The notes below the pieces were generated by a model, which searched no databases, was not told the DNA's origin, and worked only from the letters and a program-made list of their open reading frames with translations. This document shows positions 39,371 through 48,689 of a stretch of 64,000 nt of DNA, in pieces. Both the position numbers and the translations under genes were made by a program. The stretch covers positions 1-64,000 of the forward strand of contig JBBKXR010000251.1 in NCBI GenBank assembly GCA_037969585.1, written 5' to 3'. This stretch comes from JBBKXR01 sp037969585 (lineage in GTDB: Bacteria > Verrucomicrobiota > Verrucomicrobiia > Verrucomicrobiales > DEV007). Numbering within the stretch: the first letter of the stretch is position 1; every line of letters begins with the position of its first letter.

Positions 39371-39751
39371 ATGCTTCGCAACTCCGTCCTCGTTTTTTGC
39401 ACCGCCACCGTCGCCGTGTTTTCGCTCTCCGTCGGCCTTCACGCCGCCGACGAAGAAGTCATCTCTGAGGTGATGAAAGAATACCACAAAGCACCCAAAG
39501 GCACCGACCCGATCGCCAAACAAGCCGCTAATGGTGAAGCCAAAAAATCGGATGTCAGCAAGCTGTTGCGTGGCTACAAATCGATGGCCAAAGTCGAGCC
39601 GCCCAAGGGCGACGTCACCGCTTGGAACAAGCGCTTGGAAACTCTGATCGCTGCGACCGAAGATCTGAAAGACGAGAAAGAAGGCTCGGTTGAAGCCTTC
39701 GCCAAAGCCGGTGACTGCAAGGCCTGCCACACCGAGCACAAGCCCGAGTAA
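39371..39751 (+). CDS. Small secreted c-type cytochrome
   Basis: A 126-residue exported protein starting at ATG 39371 with signal peptide (LVFCTATVAVFSLSVGLHAA). The heme site is CKACH near the C-terminus (GDCKACHTEHKPE), with no other Cys pair; C-terminal heme attachment in a helical protein recalls cytochrome c' -like four-helix bundles. A strong terminator follows at 39788, so it is probably monocistronic. Confidence 0.82.
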   Translation: MLRNSVLVFCTATVAVFSLSVGLHAADEEVISEVMKEYHKAPKGTDPIAKQAANGEAKKSDVSKLLRGYKSMAKVEPPKGDVTAWNKRLETLIAATEDLKDEKEGSVEAFAKAGDCKACHTEHKPE

Positions 39752-39787
39752 CCAGCGCATCTGGCATAGCCGTCAGAATATTTAAGA

Positions 39788-39825
39788 AGCCCGGCAAGGT
39801 CCACGCGACCTTCCGGGCTTTTTTT
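39788..39825 (+). terminator. Rho-independent terminator after the small cytochrome gene
   Basis: AGCCCGG pairs with CCGGGCT, with an inner GGTC/GACC stem, followed by seven T residues. Located 37 bases after the stop at 39751. Confidence 0.85.
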
Positions 39826-39829
39826 GTCG

Positions 39830-41410
39830 CTACCTGGCCGCAGCAGCAGCCTCCGCACATTTCAATCCATCGAGCGCTGCGCTGACGATGCCACCGGCAT
39901 AACCGGCACCCTCACCACAGGGATACAGGCCCGCCACTTCGGGGTGCTGCAACGACTCAGGATCGCGCGGAATTCGCACCGGCGAACTGGTGCGCGTTTC
40001 AAAGCCGACCAGATTGGCGTCGCGCGTCAGATAGCCGTGCATGCGTTTGCCAAACTGAGAAAAGCCGCGCTTGAGCAGTCCGACCATGGCATGCGGCAGG
40101 AGTTCGTCGAGTCGTGCCGGGTTCAGCCCTGGATGATAACTCGTCGGCGGCAGATCCTTCGAGTCACGGCTATTGAGGAAGTCCGTCAGTCGTTGCGCCG
40201 GTGCCACCTGCCCGCCGCCGCCGGCGATCTTGGCTTTCGTTTCCAACTCACGCTGAAACGCCATACCGGCGAGCACGCCGTGCTCCGCCTGAAAGCGCTT
40301 CGTGTCTTCCGGTTCGATGGTGACTACCAGACCGCTATTGGCGAAGGGCGAATCACGTTTCGCCAGGCTCATGCCGTTGACCACTACCTCGTCATTCTCG
40401 GTCGCCGCAGGAACGATAAATCCGCCCGGACACATGCAAAACGAATGCACCCCGTGACCACGTATTTTCGTCGCCAGAGAATAACTTGCCGCCGGCAATT
40501 GAGCAGGACGCGGCTGACTTTCATCGAGGTGATACTGCTGGCCGTCGATAAAGGCCTGCGGATGCTCGACGCGCATGCCCATCGCGAAAGGCTTGGCCTC
40601 CATCAATAGACCGCGCCGCGCAAACAGCCGGTAAATGTCGCGCGCAGAATGGCCGGTCGCAAGAATCAGCGACTCAGCCTCGATCTCTTCTCCGGATCTG
40701 GTGACTACGCCACGCACCCTGCCGTCACTGATCATTAAGTCGGTGACGCAAGTCTCGAAGCGCACCTCACCACCGGCATCGATGATGCTCTGGCGCAAGG
40801 CCATGACCACCTTCGGCAAAAGGTTCGAGCCTATGTGCGGATGCGAATCGACGAGGATATCGGTCGGTGCCCCGTGCGCCACCAGCGTCCGGTAGATCTC
40901 CGCCACCGGGCCGCGTTTTTTCGCCCGCGTGTAAAGCTTGCCATCGGAAAAAGTGCCGGCACCGCCCTCGCCGAAACAATAGTTCGAGTCCTCGACGACC
41001 CGGCCTTCACTGAGAATCGGTTTCAGATCGAACCGCCGCGCCGACGCGTCTTTGCCGCGCTCGATGATGATCGGCTTGACCCCGCGCTCGAGACAGCGCA
41101 AAGCCGCAAAAAGCCCCGCCGGTCCCGCGCCGATGATCAGCACCCGCCGCGCCGACGATTCGATCGGCGAGAGATTCAGGCTGGGCGCTGGCTCCGCTGG
41201 CAGCGCCTTGTCGATCCCCACTTCGATGCGCAGTTGAATGCGGATGCGCTTTTTGCGAGCGTCAATCGAACGCTTACGCAGCCGCATTTCGACAATCTGC
41301 TTCGGCGAGACCCCTAGCTCACGCGCGGCCGCACGACGCCAGGCATCCTCGTCCTCAGCCCTTTCGAGCGGAAGTGATATGTCGACTATCGGTGCGTCAT
41401 CAGAATCCAT
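39830..41410 (-). CDS. FAD-dependent dehydrogenase (COG2509-type)
   Basis: A 526-residue flavoprotein. The N-terminal 80 residues form an RNA-binding-like alpha/beta domain typical of this family. The FAD Rossmann motif is VLIIGAGPAGLFAALRCLERG (about 90). NYCFGEGGAGTFSDGKLYTR, HIGSNLLPKVVMALR and LATGHSARDIYRLF follow, as in COG2509, and the C-terminus has LYPCGEGAGYAGGIVSAA. Reaction unknown; widely conserved. Confidence 0.92.
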   Translation of the reverse strand: MDSDDAPIVDISLPLERAEDEDAWRRAAARELGVSPKQIVEMRLRKRSIDARKKRIRIQLRIEVGIDKALPAEPAPSLNLSPIESSARRVLIIGAGPAGLFAALRCLERGVKPIIIERGKDASARRFDLKPILSEGRVVEDSNYCFGEGGAGTFSDGKLYTRAKKRGPVAEIYRTLVAHGAPTDILVDSHPHIGSNLLPKVVMALRQSIIDAGGEVRFETCVTDLMISDGRVRGVVTRSGEEIEAESLILATGHSARDIYRLFARRGLLMEAKPFAMGMRVEHPQAFIDGQQYHLDESQPRPAQLPAASYSLATKIRGHGVHSFCMCPGGFIVPAATENDEVVVNGMSLAKRDSPFANSGLVVTIEPEDTKRFQAEHGVLAGMAFQRELETKAKIAGGGGQVAPAQRLTDFLNSRDSKDLPPTSYHPGLNPARLDELLPHAMVGLLKRGFSQFGKRMHGYLTRDANLVGFETRTSSPVRIPRDPESLQHPEVAGLYPCGEGAGYAGGIVSAALDGLKCAEAAAAAR

Positions 41411-41453
41411 CGCGCCACTGTAGACGGCCTTATGCCGAAACGCGAATCAGGCA

Positions 41454-41530
41454 GTAGCTGCGAGCGTCAGCGAGTGGCCGTTTGCCGATCTTGTGCCGTG
41501 GAGACGAGCCACTCGATGACGCTCGCAGCC
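41454..41530. repeat. Inverted pair of REP-like repeats (copies 2 and 3)
   Basis: GTAGCTGCGAGCGTC-type sequence at 41454-41478 and its inverted partner GCCACTCGATGACGC-type at 41508-41530, 29 bases apart, together form a large hairpin. This paired layout resembles bacterial interspersed mosaic elements mobilised by RAYT transposases. Confidence 0.75.
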
Positions 41531-41539
41531 ACCCCGATC

Positions 41540-42748
41540 CTACGGCTCATTCTCCACCGCTTCCTCGATCGCTTCGCCGACCGTCGCCGGGATTTTTTCG
41601 TCCCTGTCGACATTTTCGGCGACCGCCGCCACGTCCTCGTGGGTGATCAGCCCCACCTCGGCCGCGTGTTCGGCCATCGCCAGACTGTCCACTGCGCGCA
41701 GCATCGGAACGCCTGTCTCGGCGACGTTGTCGATGAAACCGTCGACCCTCTCGTCGTGCTTGCTCTCATTGCCCGGATCGACATCGCGAATGTAAACCGC
41801 CGCAATCCGATCACCGTGGCGATGCGCCACTTCGGCGTAGATTTCGGCATCGTCCTGCCCCGAATCGCCAATCAGCACGAACGGCAGATCGGGATAAGCC
41901 GCGATGATACGTTCCGCTTTCTCCAACTTGTGACGGTGCCCTTTCTCCGCAATCAACTTGTTCTCGTCGATCCCATAGTCGCGCAGCATGAGCGGCCCGA
42001 GCGGAATGTCGTTGTGGCGCAAAAATTCCTCGAGCAGTCCATACAGATTCCACGGCGAACTCGACACATAGAACAGCGGATTGATCGGCGTCGTCGTCGA
42101 GCCCTCTCTCATTCCCCGCTGCAGCGCATGATAAAACGTCGCCACACCCGCCAGCGGCTGGCGCAACCGGGCATTGCCGAACATCGTCTGTCGCATCATC
42201 AGCAGAAGCTGCGTCGCACCCGTATGAATGACCGTGTCGTCCATGTCACTGATGATGCCGAACTTCGCCGCCGCCGACGGCGTCAGCACCGCGTGCTCAT
42301 TTTCGACCTTCCGATCCGCCGCCGGAACGCGTGCGCGCACCTTCGACCAAATGCCCCGCAGTTCAGCGTCCATCCCAGGATCGACCCGATCAAAAGTTGC
42401 CTGATAATAGCCTTCATCGCCGCTCGTCACCGTTTTCTCGACACCGGCATAGTTGAGCACCACCTCGGCACCGATCACCTCTTTGGAATTTACCCGCCGC
42501 CACATCGCCCCGAGATTGTTCCACCAGTTGTCGTCCTCCTCTGCAGGCCGCGCCGGCTGATTCGCCAGAACCCGGCCCATGACGATCACTTGGTCGGTCG
42601 TCGCATAGCCGCAGTAGGCTTGAACATGCTCAACATCCTCGACGTCCGGCAGCAAGCCCAACTTGTCACGACTCCGATCGATCGCCCGCTCGACCACGAC
42701 CGCCGCCTCGTGGACCCGCTTCTCAATTTCCGTTTTCCAATCGCTCAT
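41540..42748 (-). CDS. App1-family (DUF2183) phosphatidate phosphatase-like protein
   Basis: A 402-residue protein starting at ATG 42748 (MSDWKTEIEKRVHEAA). The HAD-type catalytic motif is FGIISDMDDTVIHTGA (about residue 165), followed by NPLFYVSSSPWNLYGLLEEFL and PFVLIGDSGQDDAEIYAEVA. Yeast App1 is a Mg-dependent phosphatidate phosphatase; bacterial relatives are uncharacterised. With dgkA and cdsA elsewhere in the window it adds to phospholipid turnover. Upstream codons to 42802 were not used. Confidence 0.9.
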   Translation of the reverse strand: MSDWKTEIEKRVHEAAVVVERAIDRSRDKLGLLPDVEDVEHVQAYCGYATTDQVIVMGRVLANQPARPAEEDDNWWNNLGAMWRRVNSKEVIGAEVVLNYAGVEKTVTSGDEGYYQATFDRVDPGMDAELRGIWSKVRARVPAADRKVENEHAVLTPSAAAKFGIISDMDDTVIHTGATQLLLMMRQTMFGNARLRQPLAGVATFYHALQRGMREGSTTTPINPLFYVSSSPWNLYGLLEEFLRHNDIPLGPLMLRDYGIDENKLIAEKGHRHKLEKAERIIAAYPDLPFVLIGDSGQDDAEIYAEVAHRHGDRIAAVYIRDVDPGNESKHDERVDGFIDNVAETGVPMLRAVDSLAMAEHAAEVGLITHEDVAAVAENVDRDEKIPATVGEAIEEAVENEP

Positions 42749-42852
42749 AGCCAAACAGCATCCGCGCCAGTTGACCCGGCTGTCGCACAATCCTACCATC
42801 AACGATCTCGTCTGCCATCAGGCGATCTGCACGATTCTCGTTCTCTCCTTAA

Positions 42853-44082
42853 ATGAAAAACCTCGCCGCCATCAGCCTGCTTCTCGTCGTCACAACCGCG
42901 CTCGCTGCCGCAGAGAACTGGCCAGGCTGGCGTGGGCCGCGCGGCGACGGATCGTCGCTCGACGAAAAAGTTCCGATCGAATGGCAGGTCGACAAAAATA
43001 CGGTTTGGAAAACACCACTGCCCGGCGTCGGTCACGCCTCGCCCACCGTCTGGGGTGAGCGCATCTTCACCGTTTCGGCGGTCGAAGAAAAGAACGCCCG
43101 CCTGCTGCTCTGCGTCGATCGCAACAGCGGCAAACTGCTTTGGCAGAAAACCGCCCTCGAGACCGACGACGAAGGCATTCATCGCCTCAACAGCCGCGCC
43201 TCCAGCACCCCCGCCACCGATGGTGAAGGCGTTTTCGTCAGCTTCCTCGACGGCGATAAAATGTTCGTCGCCGCCTACGACTTCGACGGCAACCAACTGT
43301 GGAGCGTTCGCCCCGGCGTGTTTGCCAGTAAGCACGGTTTCTGCTCCAGCCCGATCCTGTGGAACGGCAAAGTCATTATCAATGGGGATCACGACGGCCC
43401 CGGTTATCTGGTCGCGCTCGATCAAAAAACTGGCGAACAGATTTGGAAAATCGACCGTCCCAACAACACACGCAGCTACTGCCCGCCGCTCATCCGCGAA
43501 ATCGACGGCCGCACCCAAATGATCCTGGCCGGCAGCAAATGCGTCGCCAGCTATGACCCCGACAGCGGCGAACAACACTGGATCATCGACGGACCGACCG
43601 AGCAGTATGTCGCTTCGTTAGTCTACAATGCCGAGCAAAAGCTGCTGTTCCTGACCTGCGGCTTTCCGGAAAAACACCTGCTCGCCATCCGCCCCGACGG
43701 CAGCGGCAATGTCACCGACACGCACATCGCCTGGCGCACCCAGACCGGCGCCTCCTATGTACCCAGCCCGATTGCCATCGGTGATTATTTTCTGGTCGTA
43801 TCTGACAACAGCGTCGGCTCCTGCTTCGGCGCCAAAGATGGCGAAAAGTTCTGGCGCGAACGTATCACCGAAGGCGAAAATCACAGCGCCTCACTGACCA
43901 GCGCCCGTGGCGTCGCCTTTTTCCTCTCCGACAGCGGCACCATGACCGCCGTCAAACCTGGCCCCGAACTCGACATCGTCGCCCGCAACGAACTCGGCGA
44001 AAACGTCTACGCCTCCCCCGCCATCGTCGACGGCCAGTGGATCATCCGCGGCGAGAAGCATTTGTTTTGTATTGGGGAGTAG
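42853..44082 (+). CDS. Secreted PQQ-type beta-propeller repeat protein (BamB-like)
   Basis: A 409-residue exported protein with signal peptide (NLAAISLLLVVTTALAAAE). WPGWRGPRGDGSSLDEKVPIEW is the usual N-terminus of this secreted PVC family, followed by six to eight propeller blades marked by G-x-LLW, GNQLWSVRPG, TGEQIWKI and GEKFWRE. No PQQ-dehydrogenase catalytic residues are evident; a structural or binding role is more likely. The same family is common in Planctomycetota and Verrucomicrobiota. Confidence 0.9.
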   Translation: MKNLAAISLLLVVTTALAAAENWPGWRGPRGDGSSLDEKVPIEWQVDKNTVWKTPLPGVGHASPTVWGERIFTVSAVEEKNARLLLCVDRNSGKLLWQKTALETDDEGIHRLNSRASSTPATDGEGVFVSFLDGDKMFVAAYDFDGNQLWSVRPGVFASKHGFCSSPILWNGKVIINGDHDGPGYLVALDQKTGEQIWKIDRPNNTRSYCPPLIREIDGRTQMILAGSKCVASYDPDSGEQHWIIDGPTEQYVASLVYNAEQKLLFLTCGFPEKHLLAIRPDGSGNVTDTHIAWRTQTGASYVPSPIAIGDYFLVVSDNSVGSCFGAKDGEKFWRERITEGENHSASLTSARGVAFFLSDSGTMTAVKPGPELDIVARNELGENVYASPAIVDGQWIIRGEKHLFCIGE

Positions 44083-44090
44083 TGGTGGGT

Positions 44091-44113
44091 GGCTGCGAGC
44101 GTGAGGGAGTGGC
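44091..44113 (-). repeat. REP-like repeat, copy 4
   Basis: GGCTGCGAGCGTGAGGGAGT followed by GGC; a degenerate copy in the same orientation as 41454. Nine bases beyond the propeller gene stop. Confidence 0.65.
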
Positions 44114-44149
44114 CCGTTGGACGATTCCTCCCACTGCATGGACAGACCG

Positions 44150-44758
44150 TCATTCAGATGGAATTACTCCGTCAGGAACTTCTCCACGAAAGAACGCCTC
44201 ACGATGGTTCTGGTTACCCAAATCCATCTCATATTGAATCCACTTTGAGCCATCCAGGACAGCCATCGACCATGCCCCATCTACAGATTCACTAAATTGC
44301 CACAGTATGTGATCGCCATCTTTATTGCTAAATCCTTCGCTATCGGCCTGAAAAATTGACGGAGCAATGGAGCCAATAAGAGCCTTAATGGTGCCCAAAA
44401 TATCCCAGCCGTTCTTGTGGTCGGTACCGGATAGCAATTGAAATGCGTAAATAACACGAACCTTTGGGAAAAAGGCCCTCAGCCATTCTACTGCGCTCTT
44501 AGGATGACATTTTGCTATCTCTTCATCGAATTCGGAAAGCTCCGCAGTGGCCAACGACCCCTCGCGCACCAGACCTCTCTCGATAAGCGCAATCTCAGTT
44601 CCGTCCGAATGGGACAAAATTAATTGTTTCCAGTTAGTCTGATCCTCGGTTTCACAATTGACTGTTGCAGCCAAACCGAATTCGTCGATAACCGCCCGAA
44701 GAAGTTCGACCGGAAGCGGCTCATCCGAAGTGCCTAAAACGCGGACACAATATCCCAT
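44150..44758 (-). CDS. Hypothetical protein, lower GC than neighbours
   Basis: A 202-residue soluble protein from ATG 44758 (MGYCVRVLGTSDEPLPVELLRAVIDEFG). No signal peptide or membrane helix. I recognise no family. Its DNA is visibly richer in A and T than flanking genes and it is bracketed by REP-like repeats (44091 and 44821), hinting at acquisition. A single-domain immunity- or Imm-like fold is possible but unsupported. Confidence 0.6.
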   Translation of the reverse strand: MGYCVRVLGTSDEPLPVELLRAVIDEFGLAATVNCETEDQTNWKQLILSHSDGTEIALIERGLVREGSLATAELSEFDEEIAKCHPKSAVEWLRAFFPKVRVIYAFQLLSGTDHKNGWDILGTIKALIGSIAPSIFQADSEGFSNKDGDHILWQFSESVDGAWSMAVLDGSKWIQYEMDLGNQNHREAFFRGEVPDGVIPSE

Positions 44759-44820
44759 ACTCGCTCTTTCTTTTGTTATTCCAATGACAGAGAAAAGACC
44801 AAACATTCACCAACGCAACG

Positions 44821-44845
44821 GCCACTCGCTGACGCTCGCAGCTAC
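44821..44845 (+). repeat. REP-like repeat, copy 5
   Basis: GCCACTCGCTGACGC followed by TCGCAGCTAC, identical to the copy at 31795 over 25 bases. It lies at the end of trxB. Confidence 0.75.
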
Positions 44846-44854
44846 CTCGACGTC

Positions 44855-45826
44855 CTACGACGTCAGCGCTTCTGCAGGCGCGGGCTCACCAGCGTCTTCG
44901 TGATCAGCCAAATACCGCTCGGCATCGAGGGCGGCGGCGCAGCCGTCACCGGCGGCGGTAATCGCCTGGCGGTAGACGTGATCCTGAACATCGCCAGCGG
45001 CGAACAGGCCTTCGACGGTGGTGCGGGTACCTTTTTTCTGCACAATGTAGCCATCGTCATCGAGCTCGACGCCACTGCCTTCGAGAAAAGCGGTGTTGGG
45101 AATGTGACCGATGGCGACAAACACGCACTTCACGTCGAGCTCGCTCTCGGAGTCGTCACCGTCAACGGTGCGGGCCAATTTGATCCTAGTCATCTCGCCG
45201 GCGTCATCGGTGATGTATTCGGTAACGGTCGAATTCCACACCGGCTCGATCTTGGCGTTCGCCAGAACACGATCGGCCATGACTTTCGACGCACGCAATT
45301 CGTCGCGGCGATGGATCAGGTAAACCTTGCTGGCGAAACGGGTCAAAAAGGTCGCCTCTTCAGCGGCCGAGTCGCCACCGCCAATGACGGCCACCGGCAC
45401 GTCGCGGTAAAAGGCGCCGTCGCAGGTCGCGCAGCTGGTCAGGCCGTGACCGATCAGTTTTTTCTCATCCGGCAAACCGAGGTGGCGCGGGCTGGCGCCC
45501 GTGGCGACGATCACCGATTTAGCTTCGTAGGTTTTTGAATCACCGGTCAGCACGAAGTGACCTTCGGGCTGCTTTTCGATTTTGCTGATGGTCGCGTATT
45601 CGACGCGCGTGCCGAATTTTTCCGCCTGCTGTTGCATGCGCGTCATCAGTTCCGGACCCATGACGCCTTCGGGAAAGCCGGGAAAATTTTCCACTTCTGT
45701 GGTCGTGCTCAGCTGTCCACCGGGTTGCGATCCCGAGATGACCAGAGGTTCGAGATTGGCGCGCGAGGCATAGATCGCTGAAGTCCAACCAGCACAGCCG
45801 GTTCCGATGATGATAACGTTTTCCAT
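44855..45826 (-). CDS. trxB: Thioredoxin reductase
   Basis: NADPH-dependent flavoenzyme that reduces thioredoxin. The 323-residue product has the FAD motif IIGTGCAGWTSAIYASRANL near the N-terminus (Cys-Ala where Pro-Ala is usual), the redox CATCDGAFYR motif near residue 136, the NADPH motif VIGGGDSAAEEA, and GLFAAGDVQDHVYRQAITAAGDG at the C-terminus. Length is normal. Confidence 0.97.
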   Translation of the reverse strand: MENVIIIGTGCAGWTSAIYASRANLEPLVISGSQPGGQLSTTTEVENFPGFPEGVMGPELMTRMQQQAEKFGTRVEYATISKIEKQPEGHFVLTGDSKTYEAKSVIVATGASPRHLGLPDEKKLIGHGLTSCATCDGAFYRDVPVAVIGGGDSAAEEATFLTRFASKVYLIHRRDELRASKVMADRVLANAKIEPVWNSTVTEYITDDAGEMTRIKLARTVDGDDSESELDVKCVFVAIGHIPNTAFLEGSGVELDDDGYIVQKKGTRTTVEGLFAAGDVQDHVYRQAITAAGDGCAAALDAERYLADHEDAGEPAPAEALTS

Positions 45827-46350
45827 GGTTTTTGGGGAAGGAGAGAGGATCGAGGAAAGAGAATAGAGGAGGTCGACGCCGGGGCAACCATTTCTGACGG
45901 TAGATTTCTGCGTGGCTTACAGCTGGACCAAGGTGTGATACCGGCGTCCCGCCGGTCCCCGGTGGACGAGACCGTCTACCAGCCAACACCCGGTACCGAT
46001 TTCCCAGGGGCCACAAGGGCCAGTCGGCGCCAAGACACCAGCAGAACACCTTGAGCATCAGAATAACCGCGCTCGAAAAGTGGGCTGAAGGCTGAAGGCC
46101 CACCAGCACAAAGCCCGGGCCTTCAGGCCCGGGAGTCCAATGCCCCGATTTCACCGCTCTGAAGGGGCGGCAGCAATCGAGCGCAGAAGGGGCCGGGGGA
46201 AGTTCGCTGGTGACCTCACCAGGTGCACACTTACGCTCCACATTTACCCAGCCGTGAACGGCTCGGCTTCGTGCTATCGGGATTTCAGCCCGTTCACTCG
46301 TTCCTTATCCTGACGCCGATAGGTTCGAAGCCAATGCCACTGCCATGCCA
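45827..46350. other. Intergenic region between trxB and argS with inverted repeats
   Basis: About 520 bases without a credible gene. Contains GC-rich inverted repeats such as CCCGGGCC/GGCCCGGG around 46112-46134, a GGCGTCCCGCCGG stretch near 45943, and GTGAACGGCTCGG near 46253. The style is that of degenerate dispersed repeats found in PVC genomes. Confidence 0.4.
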
Positions 46351-48120
46351 CTACATCCGCTCCGGCGGGACGATACCGAGCAGGCCGAGACCTTTGCGCA
46401 GGGTGCGGCCGGTCAGTTCGGTGAGCGCGAGACGGGTGTCGCGCACGCTGCCTTCGGAGCGCAGCACCGGGCATTTTTCGTAGAAGCTGTGAAAAGTGTT
46501 GGCCAGCTCGAAAAGATACATCGCCAGACTGTTCGGGCGAAAGTCGGTGAGCACGGTGGGCACGGCCTCGGCGAATTGCGTCAGCTTGAGCGCCAGCGTT
46601 TTTTCGGCGTCTTCGCTCAGCTCGAGCGTTTCGACGCCGGCGAACTCGCTGCCGAGTTTGCGGAAGATCGAGCGGGTGCGCACGTAGGCATTGATCAAAT
46701 ACGGTGCCGTGTTGCCCTTCAACGCGAGCATCGTGTCCCAGTCGAAGATGTAATCAGTCATCCGATGCTGACTGAGCTCGGCATACTTGACCGCACCGAT
46801 GCCGATCGCGTCGGCGATCGCCCGCTTTTCGGCTTCGTCGAGGTCGGTGCTCTTATCGGCGACGGCGGCGTAGGCGCGCTCGACGGCTTCATCGAGCACG
46901 TCAGCGAGCTGCACAGTATCGCCGGAACGGGTGCGCAGCATTTTGCGATCCTTACCGAGAATGCTGCCGAAAGGGATGAATTCGAAGTCGACCTTGTCGG
47001 CGATGGCACCGCCTTTGCGCTTGCGGGCGGCGGCGAAGATCTGGTCGAAATGCAATTGCTGCGGGGCGCCGACGACATACCAGATACGGTCCGCTCCGAG
47101 TTCGTCGATGCGGTAGTCGATGGTCGCCAAATCGGTGGTGGCGTAGAGGAATCCGCCGTCGCTCTTGCGGATCATCGCGGGTTTATCGGCGAGCTTTTCG
47201 TCGTCGTGGATAAATACGCAGACGGCACCGTCGGACACTTCGGCGCTGCCTTCAGCGAGCATTTCGTCGACCAGCGGAGCGAGACGGTCGGTGTAAAAAC
47301 TCTCGCCAAGCCAGTGATCGAACTCGACGTCGAGCCGTTGGTAAATTTTCTGCAGGCCCTGCTTGGAGACTTCGACGCAGCGTTCCCAGATGGCGAGGTT
47401 TTCCTCATCACCGGCCTGAAGCTTGACCAGTTCGGCCTTGCAGGTGTCGCGCAGGGTTTCGTCATCTTTCTGCGCGGCGTTGACGTCGCGGTAGAGGCGC
47501 AGCAGTTCGCCGACTGGATCGGCGTCGAGCCCGGCCTTGCTGAGCTGCGTTTTCCATCCGTGCAGGATCATGCCGAACTGGGTGCCCCAGTCGCCGATGT
47601 GGTTGTCGGTGATGACTTTGTGTCCGAGAAAGCGGGCAACGCGCGTCAGGCAATCGCCGATGATGGTGCTGCGGATGTGACCGACGTGCATCGGCTTGGC
47701 AACGTTCGGCGCGGAAAAATCGATGACGATGGTGTTGGCATCATCGGCGCTGACAGTGGGCACGGCGAGGCGTTCCGGGTCGGCGAGCATGGCGCTGGCG
47801 GCATCGGCGATGACCGACGTTTCGAGGCGGAAATTGATGAAGCCGGGGCCGGCGATGTCGGGCTTTTCGCAGAGTCCGTCGGCATCGAAGGCTTCGACCA
47901 GATCGGTGGCGAGCTGACGCGGATTGGTGCCGATGCGCTTGGCGAGCATCATCGCGATGTTGCTCTGGTAGTGTCCGAAGCGAGCGTCGGTGGCGTTGCC
48001 AACTTGCGGCGACAACTGATCGAAATCGTCAAGTTCGCTGGCGGCGGGCAACGAGCGCACGGCGGCGATCAGGCGGTCGGCGATCTGCTCGGGAAAGGTC
48101 TGGGAGGATATGTCTGCCAT
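46351..48120 (-). CDS. argS: Arginyl-tRNA synthetase
   Basis: Charges tRNA-Arg. The 589-residue class I enzyme starts at ATG 48120 (MADISSQTFPEQIADRLI). An N-terminal Add-1 type domain precedes the HIGH motif in SAPNVAKPMHVGHIRSTIIGD. The KMSK-equivalent is the non-canonical KMLRTRSGDTVQLADVLDEA, normal for ArgRS, and the C-terminus is the helical anticodon-binding domain. A longer open frame upstream of 48120 is not conserved. Relevant to the two array Arg-TCG tRNAs. Confidence 0.97.
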   Translation of the reverse strand: MADISSQTFPEQIADRLIAAVRSLPAASELDDFDQLSPQVGNATDARFGHYQSNIAMMLAKRIGTNPRQLATDLVEAFDADGLCEKPDIAGPGFINFRLETSVIADAASAMLADPERLAVPTVSADDANTIVIDFSAPNVAKPMHVGHIRSTIIGDCLTRVARFLGHKVITDNHIGDWGTQFGMILHGWKTQLSKAGLDADPVGELLRLYRDVNAAQKDDETLRDTCKAELVKLQAGDEENLAIWERCVEVSKQGLQKIYQRLDVEFDHWLGESFYTDRLAPLVDEMLAEGSAEVSDGAVCVFIHDDEKLADKPAMIRKSDGGFLYATTDLATIDYRIDELGADRIWYVVGAPQQLHFDQIFAAARKRKGGAIADKVDFEFIPFGSILGKDRKMLRTRSGDTVQLADVLDEAVERAYAAVADKSTDLDEAEKRAIADAIGIGAVKYAELSQHRMTDYIFDWDTMLALKGNTAPYLINAYVRTRSIFRKLGSEFAGVETLELSEDAEKTLALKLTQFAEAVPTVLTDFRPNSLAMYLFELANTFHSFYEKCPVLRSEGSVRDTRLALTELTGRTLRKGLGLLGIVPPERM

Positions 48121-48230
48121 GATCTGATGATGTGAATGCCGGGATACGAACCAGTCAAGGAGGTCGCACCGAACCGCCGATTGGGCAAGGCCGGGCTGTG
48201 CGCTCGTTATTCGCCTAATGCGCCGAGCGG

Positions 48231-48689
48231 TCAATCCAGATCCTGAAGCAGTGCAAGGATCTCGGTGGTGTCGGCGGCTTCGGCGAGTTGGTTGCGGATC
48301 GCGCCGTTGTTCAGCTTGCGCGCGACGGCGGCGAGGGTACGCAAGTGGGTCTGGTACTGCGCTTTGGGAATGATGAACAGGACGATGAACTTCACCGGGT
48401 TGCTGTCGATGGCACAAAATTCGATACCAGTCTTCGAGCGTCCAAACACGGCGACGGTTTCATCGATCGCTTCGGAATAAACGTGCGGGATCGCAAGCCC
48501 GGAACCGATGCCGGTGCTGCATTGATTTTCGCGTTCGCGAATCGCGGCGAGCAGTTCTTCGCGGGCCGCCTCGGGGATGTCATCGATTTTCACCAGATGG
48601 TCGACCAGCTCGGTGATCGCCGGCCAGTGTTCGATTGCCTGCATCTCGGGGATTACCCGAGCGGGCGTCAGTAGCTCTGCCAGTGTCAT
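48231..48689 (-). CDS. PTS EIIA (fructose/nitrogen type, PtsN-like)
   Basis: A 152-residue EIIA domain from ATG 48689 (MTLAELLTPARVIPEM). The phosphorylated histidine is about His69 in GSGLAIPHVYSEAID. FIVLFIIPKAQYQTHLRTLAAVAR completes the family pattern. A lone EIIA of this type is usually regulatory (nitrogen PTS). It is upstream of argS on the same strand, about 110 bases away. Confidence 0.88.
   Translation of the reverse strand: MTLAELLTPARVIPEMQAIEHWPAITELVDHLVKIDDIPEAAREELLAAIRERENQCSTGIGSGLAIPHVYSEAIDETVAVFGRSKTGIEFCAIDSNPVKFIVLFIIPKAQYQTHLRTLAAVARKLNNGAIRNQLAEAADTTEILALLQDLD

Noticed and set aside
41432..42856. A 474-codon open frame on the plus strand opposite the App1-family gene
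   Set aside because: Antisense to a clear HAD-motif protein; composition is Arg/His-rich without domain features.
46345..48135. A 596-codon open frame on the plus strand opposite argS
   Set aside because: It is entirely antisense to a full-length, well-conserved ArgRS; long opposite-strand frames are expected in high-GC coding DNA and this one has no recognisable domain.
48121..48417. N-terminal extension of ArgRS upstream of 48120
   Set aside because: The added 99 residues are Arg/His-rich and do not resemble ArgRS; the family start is at 48120.
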